Source: an uncultured Clostridia bacterium (lineage in GTDB: Bacteria; Bacillota; Clostridia; Lachnospirales; Lachnospiraceae). Taken from it: a stretch of 6,173 bases of DNA. The stretch is taken from NCBI GenBank assembly GCA_947178045.1, contig CAMWWR010000119.1:1-6173 (forward strand), written 5' to 3'. Position 1 is the stretch's first letter; every line of letters starts with the position of its first letter. This document shows, piece by piece, positions 1 to 6,173 of this stretch. Below the pieces are notes generated by a model. The model was not told the origin of the DNA. It saw only the letters and a list, made by a program, of their open reading frames with translations, and did no database searches. The translations under genes and the position numbers were made by a program.

Positions 1-857
1 ACCGTGGAGAGCGCCGGCGTATAGTACTGCGCCAGATTGATATTGTCAAAGCCGATCACGCTGACCTGCTCTGGCACCCTTACACCAAAGGAGGAAAGCG
101 CCCGGATGCAGCCGCACGCCATCTCGTCGTTCGCGCAGAAAAAAGCGTCCGGCAGCGCGACCTTTTTTAGCAGAAGCTGCTTCACCTCGCTTAAGGCGAT
201 AACCTCCTCAAAAAAGCCGTTCAGCAAAAGCTCGCTGTCCACGCAGAGCCCGTACTTTTCCATGACGTCCAGGTACGCCCGGTAGCGCTCCTTATCGTCC
301 CGGGATTCCACCCCGTGGATATAACCGATCCGGCGGTGCCCCAGGCTGACCAGATATTCCATCGCCATCTCCGCCCCAATGTAATTATCAATGACAATAC
401 TTGAAATTTTCTCGCTGCAGCATTCCCTCTCCAAAAACACCATGGGCAGCCCGGTGCGCTCGATGCGCGCGATATACTCGCTCCCCAGACTCTCGTTCAT
501 GATAATGGCCCCCTCCACACCGGAGGATATGATCATCCCGTAGATTTCCTCGCTCGTATTTTCATTGCTGACATAAATATTCAGCATAAAACCTGCTATT
601 TTGCACTGGATATGGATCGCCTGCGTCAGCATCCGGTAATAATCACCCTGGATACTGGACAGGAACAGACCGACGGTATTTCCCTTGTTTGCCTTCAGCG
701 ATCTCGCGTTCATATTCGGTACATACTGCAGCCGTTCCACAACATCCAATACCCGCTGCTTCGTCCCCTTGCTCACATTTCCCACATTGTTGATCACATT
801 CGACACCGTCGAGATCGCAACGCCCGCCTCTCTGGCCACATCCTTAATTGTTACCAT
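1..857 (-). CDS. LacI-family transcriptional regulator (partial, C-terminus beyond window)
   Basis: This is a sugar-responsive DNA-binding repressor or activator of the LacI/GalR family. The frame is open for 285 codons to the left edge. Residues 1-25 form the N-terminal helix-turn-helix (MVTIKDVAREAGVAISTVSN), followed by the hinge motif PNMNARSLKANKG at about 47-59. The periplasmic-binding-protein-like effector domain follows, with family landmarks VIDNYIGAEMAMEYL (about 155-169), LGHRRIGYI (172-180), CANDEMACG (241-249) and GFDNINLAQYYTPALST (269-285). That last block normally lies some 45-50 residues before the C-terminus, so only the tail is missing. ATG at 857 is chosen because AAGGAG sits 6 nt upstream and the HTH begins at once; an ATG at 862 is out of frame and hits a stop after three codons. 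It is the last visible gene of the run, 52 bp after GH17. The effector is probably a beta-glucan oligosaccharide or glucose derivative, inferred from neighbours only. Confidence 0.95.
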   Translation of the reverse strand, partial: MVTIKDVAREAGVAISTVSNVINNVGNVSKGTKQRVLDVVERLQYVPNMNARSLKANKGNTVGLFLSSIQGDYYRMLTQAIHIQCKIAGFMLNIYVSNENTSEEIYGMIISSGVEGAIIMNESLGSEYIARIERTGLPMVFLERECCSEKISSIVIDNYIGAEMAMEYLVSLGHRRIGYIHGVESRDDKERYRAYLDVMEKYGLCVDSELLLNGFFEEVIALSEVKQLLLKKVALPDAFFCANDEMACGCIRALSSFGVRVPEQVSVIGFDNINLAQYYTPALST

Positions 858-863
858 AGCATA

Positions 864-869
864 CTCCTT
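864..869 (-). promoter_or_regulatory. Shine-Dalgarno site of the LacI-family gene
   Basis: The minus strand reads AAGGAG here, 6 nt before the ATG at 857. This near-consensus site fixes the start against the out-of-frame ATG at 862. Confidence 0.85.
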
Positions 870-877
870 TTTCCGGT

Positions 878-909
878 CTGTTCTGTTCCGTTTTCCCCTG
901 TCCTGTTCC
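878..909 (-). repeat. 12-bp direct repeat, 20-bp period, between GH17 and LacI genes
   Basis: On the minus strand GGAACAGGACAG (909-898) is followed by GGAACAGAACAG (889-878), 11 of 12 bases identical, with starts exactly 20 bp apart. The copies fill most of the 52-bp gap from the GH17 stop to the LacI gene. The span 864-909 contains no T on the minus strand, so the transcript has no U there. It could be a pair of protein-binding sites or simply an unstructured purine-rich leader that helps ribosomes load; the sequence does not decide. No stem-loop terminator is seen in this gap, so read-through from GH17 into the LacI gene is plausible. Confidence 0.5.
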
Positions 910-1809
910 TTAGGAAAGCGCCTTCTTCCTCGTGCGGTCCGCGCGGAAAATACCCCAGTGCTTCTCCGGCTCATCCGGAGCCGTTCCGCCCTTCCATGGC
1001 TCGTCGAACGCCTCGAAGAGGAAAACGGGGATCTGCTTCTGCGTCGTCCACTCTGAAAGCCCGGCAAGATATCTCGTCTGCTGCTCCTCCCCGACCTGCG
1101 ACGCGTCCATCGAGTGATTGCACTCCGTCGCCCAGCCACACTCCGTGAAGATCACCTGTTTATCCGGGTATTTCTCCGCGACCTCGCGATAGTCCCTCCG
1201 GTTCATATCCAGCGCCCCGTCAAGTCCCGTGCGGTTCCAGAGCGGATAGCTGTGGATGGAAATAAAATCAAGGTGCGGCACAAGCCTCTCCAGAAGCTTC
1301 CACTCCCCCGCACTTTCGCAGTAAGTAACCGGAAGGCTCGTATGTCTCTTCAAATAGTCCGCAAACCCGATCAGACGATCCTCCGTTACAAGATCCGGGC
1401 CCCAGCCCGGCCGATTCTCGTTCCCGATCGACACAGCGAGAAAATACTCCTGAAACTCTGCCGCAAGCTGTGCAAGCTTTTCGATCTGGCTTGTATTATA
1501 CACCCTGTTTTCTTCCAATTCCACTTCGGTTTTTTCTTTCGTTCTCCACGGGCAGCCCGGATTGTCGTACTCCGCCCGCGGATCGATGCCGACCATGACC
1601 GAAAACGGCAGCTTATGCTCCCGGATCAGCTCCAGCGTTCTTCTCGCATGCTCGTTCGGGTCGTACATCCGCAAATATTCAAATCCCTCCTCCTTCAGCA
1701 GAAGAAGATCCTCCAGTATCTGCTCCCTTGTCGGGACGACTCCGGTTACCGGGCTCTGTCCTGCCCGGTAACCGGAATAGCAGATCGCTTTTTTGCATTC
1801 GATAACCAT
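910..1809 (-). CDS. GH17 family beta-1,3-glucanase, cytoplasmic
   Basis: A 299-residue glycoside hydrolase matching bacterial GH17, retaining TIM-barrel enzymes that cut beta-1,3-glucan. The start CYSGYRAGQSP (10-20) is the first barrel strand and loop typical of these proteins. The probable acid/base is Glu131 in VSIGNENRPGWG, the probable nucleophile Glu223 in FTECGW. Other family blocks are FISIHSYPLWN (182-192), FLFEAFDEPWKG (263-274) and EKHWGIFRADRT (282-293). The catalytic domain fills the whole protein; no signal peptide, membrane segment or carbohydrate-binding module is visible, so it should act in the cytoplasm on imported oligosaccharides. The start is supported by AAGGAG 7 nt upstream. 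It lies 128 bp after the phosphorylase. Most GH17 enzymes read TEAGW or TEIGW at the nucleophile; here it is TECGW. Whether it acts endo, exo or as a transglycosylase cannot be read from the sequence. Confidence 0.88.
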   Translation of the reverse strand: MVIECKKAICYSGYRAGQSPVTGVVPTREQILEDLLLLKEEGFEYLRMYDPNEHARRTLELIREHKLPFSVMVGIDPRAEYDNPGCPWRTKEKTEVELEENRVYNTSQIEKLAQLAAEFQEYFLAVSIGNENRPGWGPDLVTEDRLIGFADYLKRHTSLPVTYCESAGEWKLLERLVPHLDFISIHSYPLWNRTGLDGALDMNRRDYREVAEKYPDKQVIFTECGWATECNHSMDASQVGEEQQTRYLAGLSEWTTQKQIPVFLFEAFDEPWKGGTAPDEPEKHWGIFRADRTRKKALS

Positions 1810-1816
1810 GTTCCTG

Positions 1817-1822
1817 CTCCTT
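1817..1822 (-). promoter_or_regulatory. Shine-Dalgarno site of the GH17 gene
   Basis: The minus strand reads AAGGAG 7 nt before the ATG at 1809, supporting that start. Confidence 0.8.
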
Positions 1823-1838
1823 CTCCGAATCCATGATT

Positions 1839-1883
1839 GCCCGACCCGGGCGACCTGCCGGATCTCCGAGAATTTTATCCGGC
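1839..1883 (-). other. Two small inverted repeats between phosphorylase and GH17 genes
   Basis: In the 128-bp gap the transcript could form a 7-bp perfect stem, GCCGGAT with ATCCGGC (1877-1883 with 1857-1863, 13-nt loop). Directly after it comes a 5-bp GC stem with a 3-nt loop (1847-1851 with 1839-1843). Neither is followed by a run of U, so they do not look like rho-independent terminators. They could act as RNA stability or processing elements that set relative expression of the two genes, or they could be chance. No promoter or extra gene is evident in the gap. Confidence 0.35.
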
Positions 1884-1937
1884 GGCGTGCGAAGCCTCCA
1901 ATTCGTCAGGTCAGCCGCATCCGGCCGTCCGGAATGA

Positions 1938-4900
1938 TTACGCCAGCGTCGCAGTCATCTGCTCGATGCCGCCGTCCCGGAGCGCCTGCGCCTGCGCCGC
2001 AGAAAGCGTATCTCCCGCAATGCAATCCTCGCGGCCGTCCGCGTAATGCAAACGAATTTCCGTTACCCTCGCCGCATCCTCGCCGTAGGTATTCCTTCGC
2101 GCCGGATTTTGGTAGGTCAGTCTGCAGCGCGACAGCAGAGTAAAGCCCGCCTCGCCGTTCTCGTCAAAAAGCCATCCCGCCAGCACCGGCCGCAGCGCGA
2201 ACCCAAGCTCGCCTCCCGCGAGAACAAAGCCGCCGTCCCCGAGGAACATGCGGATCCATATCGAGAGCATCTCAGTCGTCGAACCGCTCAGGCGCGCCAC
2301 AAAGCCCCTGCCGTGCACCTTCTCGTCCGGATTTGCGCTCGAGGCGAGGAAGGAGGAATTCTCCAGCGTGCTTCTGCCGTACATTTCCGGCGGCAGGAAC
2401 GGGATCAGCGCATCGCGCATTGCCGTGTAAAACTCCTCCGCCAGGCCGGCACGCAAAAGCCCGAGCAGGTATTTGTACTCCATGTGCAGGAAAACGCTCT
2501 CGCGCTCCAGCCAGCCCGGCGTAAACGCCCTCACGCGCCCGTGCTCCATGGAAATACTCTCGATCGAAACGGAGGTTTTGTACATCTTAAGCTTTTTGTC
2601 GTATATATCGCTCTTTTGGATGTTTTCATACATCTGCCGTTTTTCTTCTTCATACCCGTCAAGGCAGGAAAGCATCCGGGCAGGCCCCTCCAAAAACGGC
2701 GCCACAACATGGCATACAAAGCTTTTCGCCTGCACGCCCGGAAGTCCGTACGGCGTGAGCTGAGGCTCGCCGTTTTCATTCTTTCTTACCTCATAATCGG
2801 TCACCTCGTAGGTAAAATAGGTCGGCATCACGCCGTTTCCGAGCCGCCATGCGCGTTCAATCCCTCTCAGCACCGCTTTATGACAATCCCCCACAGCATC
2901 GCGGACTTTTCCTGCTTCCACAGACACCTTCTCCCTCGACATGCCGGAGTAGATGACTGCCCGGTACGATTCCCGCAGGTTCGCCGCCGCGTCCCAGTTC
3001 TCAAGTTCCCCGTGCCTGCCGCGCTCCATGCAAAGCCGCCCGACGCTCTCAAGCAAAGTCGCAATGTTGAACGGAAGCTCGATTTTTCCGGAAATGCTGC
3101 CATCCGCAAAGCTGCCCTCCAGGAAAGCAAGCAGACGGTTTAATTCAAAGGTTTCCGCCATACTGCTCCCGAACAGTCCCGGCAGACCGTTCATCGCGTC
3201 GTTCCAGCCCGGCTTTCCGCCCTCCATCTCAATGCCCATGCCCTCCTGATCCAGGAGCAGGAATTTATTAAATGCCAGGGTCAGCATTTTACCGAGCAGC
3301 GTCGTCGTGATAAAAGCTCCGGTTTCATCCTTCGCCCAGTTCGTTCCGCCGGCGACAAAGCCCTCTTTCTTTTCTTTTTCGGTATTGTGGAACATTGAAC
3401 CGTACTGGCGCACCTTACCCTTGTTCAGGACACAGGTATCCCGCCTCGGCCTTACCTGGCCTGCGCTGTCATAAAAACGGTAATCGCTGCGCCCGGTTAA
3501 AAGCTCCTTCTTCTTATCCGGGAAAATAAGCAGATAATTTTCCACAAGATCCATCAGATAGTCCCAGTGATCGCTCCAGTAGCCCTCGCCGAAGCCCGCT
3601 TCCAGCTGTTCCGAGGAAAGCTCCAAAATCCGGCTGACGAAAGCCTCCTCCGAGGATAATGCTCCCTCCGAAGACATTGTCATGCCGTGCTCCGCCATAA
3701 CCGTGCAGATCTGCCCCGGCGTGAACTTCCCTTTCAGAAGCTTCGTCAGCTCGGTCGTATCGCCCTGTACCTGCTCTTCTACAAGCTTTTCCACGCGCTC
3801 TGCATTTTTTTCCTCCACCAGGAAGGTGCACGGGCGGATTTCAAGCGGGTTGTAGCCATCCGCCTGAATGAAGCTGAAAAAGCTGAAAATATTGAAATCG
3901 CCGATCTCTGGGTGGAAAAATACATCGCTGCGGCGATTCTGGCAGACGTCGCGGAAATTACCGTTACCCTGCGAGTAATATTCGCCGGAAATCGAGAAGA
4001 AATTATAGTCGCGCTCCGGATCGCCGTGCTTGCGGCTGAACAGGTGAACAATATTTTTCCTGCCCTCTCCCGCGAAGAGATACGGATAGCCGCCGCGCAG
4101 GAAATTGTCAAGATAGCACTGCTCCATATACTGGTCAAAGACCGGATCCGAGGTTTTTGTCGCAACGTCCTTTACCAGGCTGTTGATAATACCTGCTGCC
4201 TCTGTCTCTTTTCTTTCGGCATAGTCTGCCTCGCAGAAGCGCTTTGCCGTCTCGTTCAGCTGCTTTATCGTCCCGGCGTAGCCGATGTAGGTGGTAAAGG
4301 AAAATGCCTCGTCCGGCGCAAGCCTTTTTGCAAAAGAGGTAAAGCCGCACGGCACCTTGTTCGCGAAGCACTGCTTTTTTGCCAGCACACCGTCAAGCCC
4401 CTCCTCACAGAATACGGCCGGCGTGACAAGCGAGGTTTCATAGTCAAAAACGATCTCCGCATCATAAATTACCGGGAGGAGCTTTCCGTCCGCCGCCGTA
4501 CAGTAAAAATAGCCGCCGCGGACTTCGGAAATCTCCGCCGAATCATCACTGGATGCGCGCATCGTATAGTACGGCGCACTGTTCTCGATATTTTTGATAT
4601 CCGTCCAGCTTTTTAAGAGATTTGACATTTCCTTGAACTGACCGTTTTGTACCCCGTAAGGGATGATTTTCGGCAGGCCGTCAATGCCCTCGAGCTCACA
4701 GGCTTCCCCGGAAATATTCTCGATTTTTACGCGGCGCACCAACGCCCCGATCTCCTCGGTAGGAAGTACAAAATAGGAAACGCTTATGCGGAGTCCCTTT
4801 TCCTCCTCCGTGACGGAAAAGCTGTTTTTCTGCGCGCACATCGTGCGCTTCGCCGTCCTCGAATACCCGCAGAACGGCTCAAAATACTCCCCGTCCCTGC

Positions 4901-5147
4901 GCAGAAAGGTGCGGAAGCCCTTTGTCGGCGTATTTTCGTAAGCGGTATTCGCCGGATTAAATTCCATGATGGCATTCCCCTTGTGGTGGATGCCGAAGCT
5001 GTTTACGCCCTGCCCCCGGTTCGTATAAAAAACCCAGAGCGGAATCCCGCTCACTCCGGCAACCCCCGGCAGAAAGCTTGAAAATGCCGGAAGCTTATCA
5101 TAATCCTTAAAATAAAAGCGGTCTCCTTCTAACTGATACTGACTCAT
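1938..5147 (-). CDS. GH94-like inverting phosphorylase, probably beta-1,3-glucan phosphorylase (GH161/GH149 type)
   Basis: A protein of 1,069 residues from the preferred start. It should cleave a terminal beta-glucosidic bond with phosphate to give alpha-glucose 1-phosphate and a shortened glucan, in the cytoplasm (no signal peptide). The layout fits this clan: an N-terminal beta-sandwich with FSSFLPGVAGVSGIPLWVFY (about 22-41) and IMEFNPANTAYE (60-71), a linker, an (alpha/alpha)6 barrel, and a short C-terminal sheet domain. Landmarks are NFRDVCQNRRSDV (397-409), the probable general acid Asp650 in PGWNDAMNGLPGLFGSS, His888 in ESVFLHMEYKYLL, and the probable phosphate loop GFVARLSGSTTE (948-959). 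GH94 cellobiose and laminaribiose phosphorylases are shorter, about 800-900 residues. The greater length, the WNDAMNGLPGL wording and the GH16/GH17 neighbours favour beta-1,3-glucan phosphorylases, from memory of those families. The ATG at 5147 follows AAAGGGGG with a 10-nt gap; an in-frame GTG at 5189 would begin inside the upstream repeat and is less likely. Confidence 0.85.
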   Translation of the reverse strand: MSQYQLEGDRFYFKDYDKLPAFSSFLPGVAGVSGIPLWVFYTNRGQGVNSFGIHHKGNAIMEFNPANTAYENTPTKGFRTFLRRDGEYFEPFCGYSRTAKRTMCAQKNSFSVTEEEKGLRISVSYFVLPTEEIGALVRRVKIENISGEACELEGIDGLPKIIPYGVQNGQFKEMSNLLKSWTDIKNIENSAPYYTMRASSDDSAEISEVRGGYFYCTAADGKLLPVIYDAEIVFDYETSLVTPAVFCEEGLDGVLAKKQCFANKVPCGFTSFAKRLAPDEAFSFTTYIGYAGTIKQLNETAKRFCEADYAERKETEAAGIINSLVKDVATKTSDPVFDQYMEQCYLDNFLRGGYPYLFAGEGRKNIVHLFSRKHGDPERDYNFFSISGEYYSQGNGNFRDVCQNRRSDVFFHPEIGDFNIFSFFSFIQADGYNPLEIRPCTFLVEEKNAERVEKLVEEQVQGDTTELTKLLKGKFTPGQICTVMAEHGMTMSSEGALSSEEAFVSRILELSSEQLEAGFGEGYWSDHWDYLMDLVENYLLIFPDKKKELLTGRSDYRFYDSAGQVRPRRDTCVLNKGKVRQYGSMFHNTEKEKKEGFVAGGTNWAKDETGAFITTTLLGKMLTLAFNKFLLLDQEGMGIEMEGGKPGWNDAMNGLPGLFGSSMAETFELNRLLAFLEGSFADGSISGKIELPFNIATLLESVGRLCMERGRHGELENWDAAANLRESYRAVIYSGMSREKVSVEAGKVRDAVGDCHKAVLRGIERAWRLGNGVMPTYFTYEVTDYEVRKNENGEPQLTPYGLPGVQAKSFVCHVVAPFLEGPARMLSCLDGYEEEKRQMYENIQKSDIYDKKLKMYKTSVSIESISMEHGRVRAFTPGWLERESVFLHMEYKYLLGLLRAGLAEEFYTAMRDALIPFLPPEMYGRSTLENSSFLASSANPDEKVHGRGFVARLSGSTTEMLSIWIRMFLGDGGFVLAGGELGFALRPVLAGWLFDENGEAGFTLLSRCRLTYQNPARRNTYGEDAARVTEIRLHYADGREDCIAGDTLSAAQAQALRDGGIEQMTATLA

Positions 5148-5157
5148 TGCTGTATTG

Positions 5158-5165
5158 CCCCCTTT
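5158..5165 (-). promoter_or_regulatory. Shine-Dalgarno site of the phosphorylase gene
   Basis: The minus strand reads AAAGGGGG, 10 nt before the ATG at 5147. It lies downstream of the alternative starts (GTG at 5189, ATG at 5168), so it can serve only 5147 and decides that start. The spacing is somewhat long. Confidence 0.6.
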
Positions 5166-5194
5166 CATTATGTCTAGTCCCGCATTCACCCTCC

Positions 5195-5256
5195 CAATGC
5201 CCTTTGGCCGGGAGTGTTTTTCGCTCGCTTTGCTCGCTCAAATCACTCGGGCATTG
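5195..5256 (-). other. Predicted RNA hairpin in repeat unit 1
   Basis: In the transcript CAAUGCCC (5256-5249) can pair perfectly with GGGCAUUG (5202-5195). Stacked directly inside on the 5' side, GAGUG (5248-5244) pairs with CACUC (5216-5212), with a 9-nt bulge on the 3' side. The loop is 27 nt and contains GAGCGAGCAAAGCGAGCG. No U-run follows the stem, so it is not a standard terminator. A role in mRNA processing or stability between the two genes is a possibility only. Confidence 0.5.
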
Positions 5257-5297
5257 TCCGGGCTTCTGCTGTATGTTTAGTCCCGCATCCGCCCTCC

Positions 5298-5359
5298 CAA
5301 TGCCCTTTGACCGGGAGTGCTTTTCGCTCCCTTTGCTCGCTCAAATCACTCGGGTATTG
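5298..5359 (-). other. Predicted RNA hairpin in repeat unit 2 (one mismatch)
   Basis: This is the same fold as in unit 1. The 5' arm reads CAAUACCC against the 3' arm GGGCAUUG, which turns one G-C pair into an A-C mismatch. The inner GAGUG/CACUC helix is unchanged. The copy therefore keeps most of the stem but is slightly weakened. Confidence 0.4.
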
Positions 5360-5396
5360 TTCGGGCTTCTGCATGTTTAGTCCCGCGGATACTGTA

Positions 5397-6173
5397 TTAT
5401 TTGGTGAGCTCCGTGATTTCCGGGCTCTGGTACACTCTCACATAATCAATAACAAGCTGCTGCGGGAAAATGGATTCGTCCACGCCGCGCGCACCGCCCC
5501 AGTCCCCTCCGACCGCCAGATTGATGAGCAGATGCATCCGCTTGTCAAACGGCCACTCGTCGGAGGTCGGCGTGCTCTTATACCTGGTCGGCTCGAACGT
5601 AAAATACTCCTCCCCGTCCATCGACATAATAATCTTATCCGGCAACCATTCCAATGTATAGACATGGAACTCCTCGCTCACCCCCTTTACACGTCTTGAA
5701 GCCGACTTCTGCGTACCGATGGAGTGGTTGTAGGATTTCGTATGTACGGTAGCGTGGATCATATCCTGATCATAACCGACATGCTCCATAATGTCAATCT
5801 CCCCTGATGCCGGCCAGTCGCCGTAAGCCCAGTCCGTCGGCAGCATCCAGATCGCAGGCCAGGTTCCCTTCCCGGTCGGAAGCTTCGCGCATATCTCAAA
5901 TTTTCCGTACAGCCAGTCGCCTTTGCCGCGCGAGACCAGCCTGGTCGAGGTGTAATCCATCCCGCCAAGGCTTTCCTTCCTGGCCTCGATCGTCATTACC
6001 CCGTCCGCAACGGTAAAGTTTTCGCCTTCCGTATAATTTTGCAGCTCATGGTTTCCCCAGCCGGAGCCGCCGATATCATAGCCCCATTTCTCCTCATCCG
6101 GCGCGCCCTCATAATCAAACTCATCCGACCAGACCAGCTCGTATGTCAGGGAATCGTAATCATACTCAAACCC
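5397..6173 (-). CDS. GH16 endo-beta-1,3-glucanase (laminarinase), partial, N-terminus beyond window
   Basis: A retaining beta-jelly-roll glucanase that cuts inside beta-1,3- or mixed beta-1,3/1,4-glucan. The frame is open from the right edge, giving 258 visible residues. Near the edge comes the family opening LVWSDEFDYEG (13-23), then GGSGWGNHELQNYT (35-48). The catalytic block is GEIDIMEHVGY with nucleophile Glu125, assisting Asp127 and acid/base Glu130; the extra residue (ExDxxE) is the beta-bulge form typical of laminarinases, unlike the ExDxE of lichenases. Later blocks are TLEWLPDKI, LLINLAVGGDWGG and IDYVRVYQ, which close the domain. The protein ends ten residues later, so no C-terminal binding module follows. 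An ATG at 5996 lies inside the fold and is not the start. Whether a signal peptide or N-terminal module precedes the domain lies outside the window. It is the first visible gene of the run, 249 bp before the phosphorylase. Confidence 0.95.
   Translation of the reverse strand, partial: GFEYDYDSLTYELVWSDEFDYEGAPDEEKWGYDIGGSGWGNHELQNYTEGENFTVADGVMTIEARKESLGGMDYTSTRLVSRGKGDWLYGKFEICAKLPTGKGTWPAIWMLPTDWAYGDWPASGEIDIMEHVGYDQDMIHATVHTKSYNHSIGTQKSASRRVKGVSEEFHVYTLEWLPDKIIMSMDGEEYFTFEPTRYKSTPTSDEWPFDKRMHLLINLAVGGDWGGARGVDESIFPQQLVIDYVRVYQSPEITELTK

Larger units (their letters stand above)
5175..5386. repeat. Tandem repeat, two ~100-bp units plus a 9-bp remnant, between GH16 and phosphorylase genes
   Basis: Unit 1 spans 5175-5277 (103 bp) and unit 2 spans 5278-5377 (100 bp). 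Both begin TAGTCCCGCAT on the plus strand, and the first 9 bases recur a third time at 5378-5386. By eye the units differ at 7 positions plus one 3-nt gap (TGT present at the end of unit 1 only), about 93% identity. The array takes up 212 of the 249 bp between the GH16 stop and the phosphorylase start. On the minus strand each unit holds GAGCGAGCAAAG and ends GGGCATTGGGAGG shortly before the next unit. It does not look like protein-coding DNA. The repeat may be a dispersed intergenic element of this genome, or a local duplication; this window alone cannot tell. Confidence 0.9.

Noticed and set aside
1114..1836. Plus-strand open frame opposite the GH17 gene
   Set aside because: It is an antisense shadow of a gene with intact catalytic motifs; the translation resembles no known family.
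2046..4616. Long open frames on the plus strand across the phosphorylase gene (for example 2046-3143 and 3687-4616)
   Set aside because: They are antisense to a clearly recognisable enzyme, show low-complexity Arg/Ala/His-rich translations with no family motifs, and arise from the GC-rich codon use of the real gene.
5164..5199. Possible promoter in the minus strand (TTGGGA, 19-bp gap, CATAAT) before the phosphorylase gene
   Set aside because: The -35 box matches only 4 of 6, the spacing is long, and the -10 overlaps the region just before the ribosome site. It is not strong enough to call.
5175..5290. Micro-ORF ATG CGG GAC stop, preceded by GGGAGG, in each repeat unit
   Set aside because: It is only three codons long with just 4 nt between SD and ATG; most likely chance copied by the duplication.
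5175..5386. CRISPR array
   Set aside because: There are only two ~100-bp adjacent units with no spacers, which is not CRISPR architecture.
5147..5699. Plus-strand open frames with internally repeated peptide across the tandem repeat
   Set aside because: The peptide repetition is only the DNA repeat read through. The longer frame (5214-5699) runs on antisense to the GH16 gene, and neither has a good ribosome site.
1..6173. LacI-type palindromic operator or cre site
   Set aside because: I scanned the three intergenic gaps for a TGNAANCGNTTNCA-like palindrome and saw none convincing. The main promoter and operator probably lie upstream of GH16, outside the window.

Overview
The window carries four genes, all on the minus strand, that together look like part of a beta-1,3-glucan (laminarin or callose type) utilisation operon. 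Transcription runs from high to low coordinates: a GH16 endo-beta-1,3-glucanase (5' end beyond the right edge), a large GH94-like inverting phosphorylase of the GH149/GH161 beta-1,3-glucan phosphorylase type, a short cytoplasmic GH17 beta-1,3-glucanase, and a LacI-family regulator (3' end beyond the left edge).

The organism is most likely a moderately GC-rich Clostridia member such as a Lachnospiraceae gut bacterium. Supporting this are strong AAGGAG or GGGGG Shine-Dalgarno sites before each visible start, the LacI-type regulator, and the pairing of glycosidases with a phosphorylase. This is inference; no taxonomic marker gene is present.

Layout: 1-857, LacI regulator (C-terminus missing). 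858-909, a 52-bp gap whose transcript is almost free of U, with a 12-bp direct repeat at 20-bp period. 910-1809, GH17. 1810-1937, a gap with two small inverted repeats. 1938-5147, phosphorylase. 5148-5396, a 249-bp gap almost filled by two copies of a roughly 100-bp tandem repeat that folds into a hairpin. 5397-6173, GH16 (N-terminus missing).

Likely working model: the GH16 enzyme cuts polymeric beta-1,3-glucan, probably outside the cell. Oligosaccharides are imported by a transporter not in the window. In the cytoplasm the GH17 enzyme and the phosphorylase break them down, the phosphorylase giving glucose 1-phosphate without ATP. The LacI protein probably senses a glucan-derived sugar. The enzyme families are well supported; the exact substrate linkage and the phosphorylase family number are inferred. 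I found no mobile element, CRISPR array, RNA gene or convincing rho-independent terminator. The least explained element is the tandem repeat between the GH16 and phosphorylase genes.
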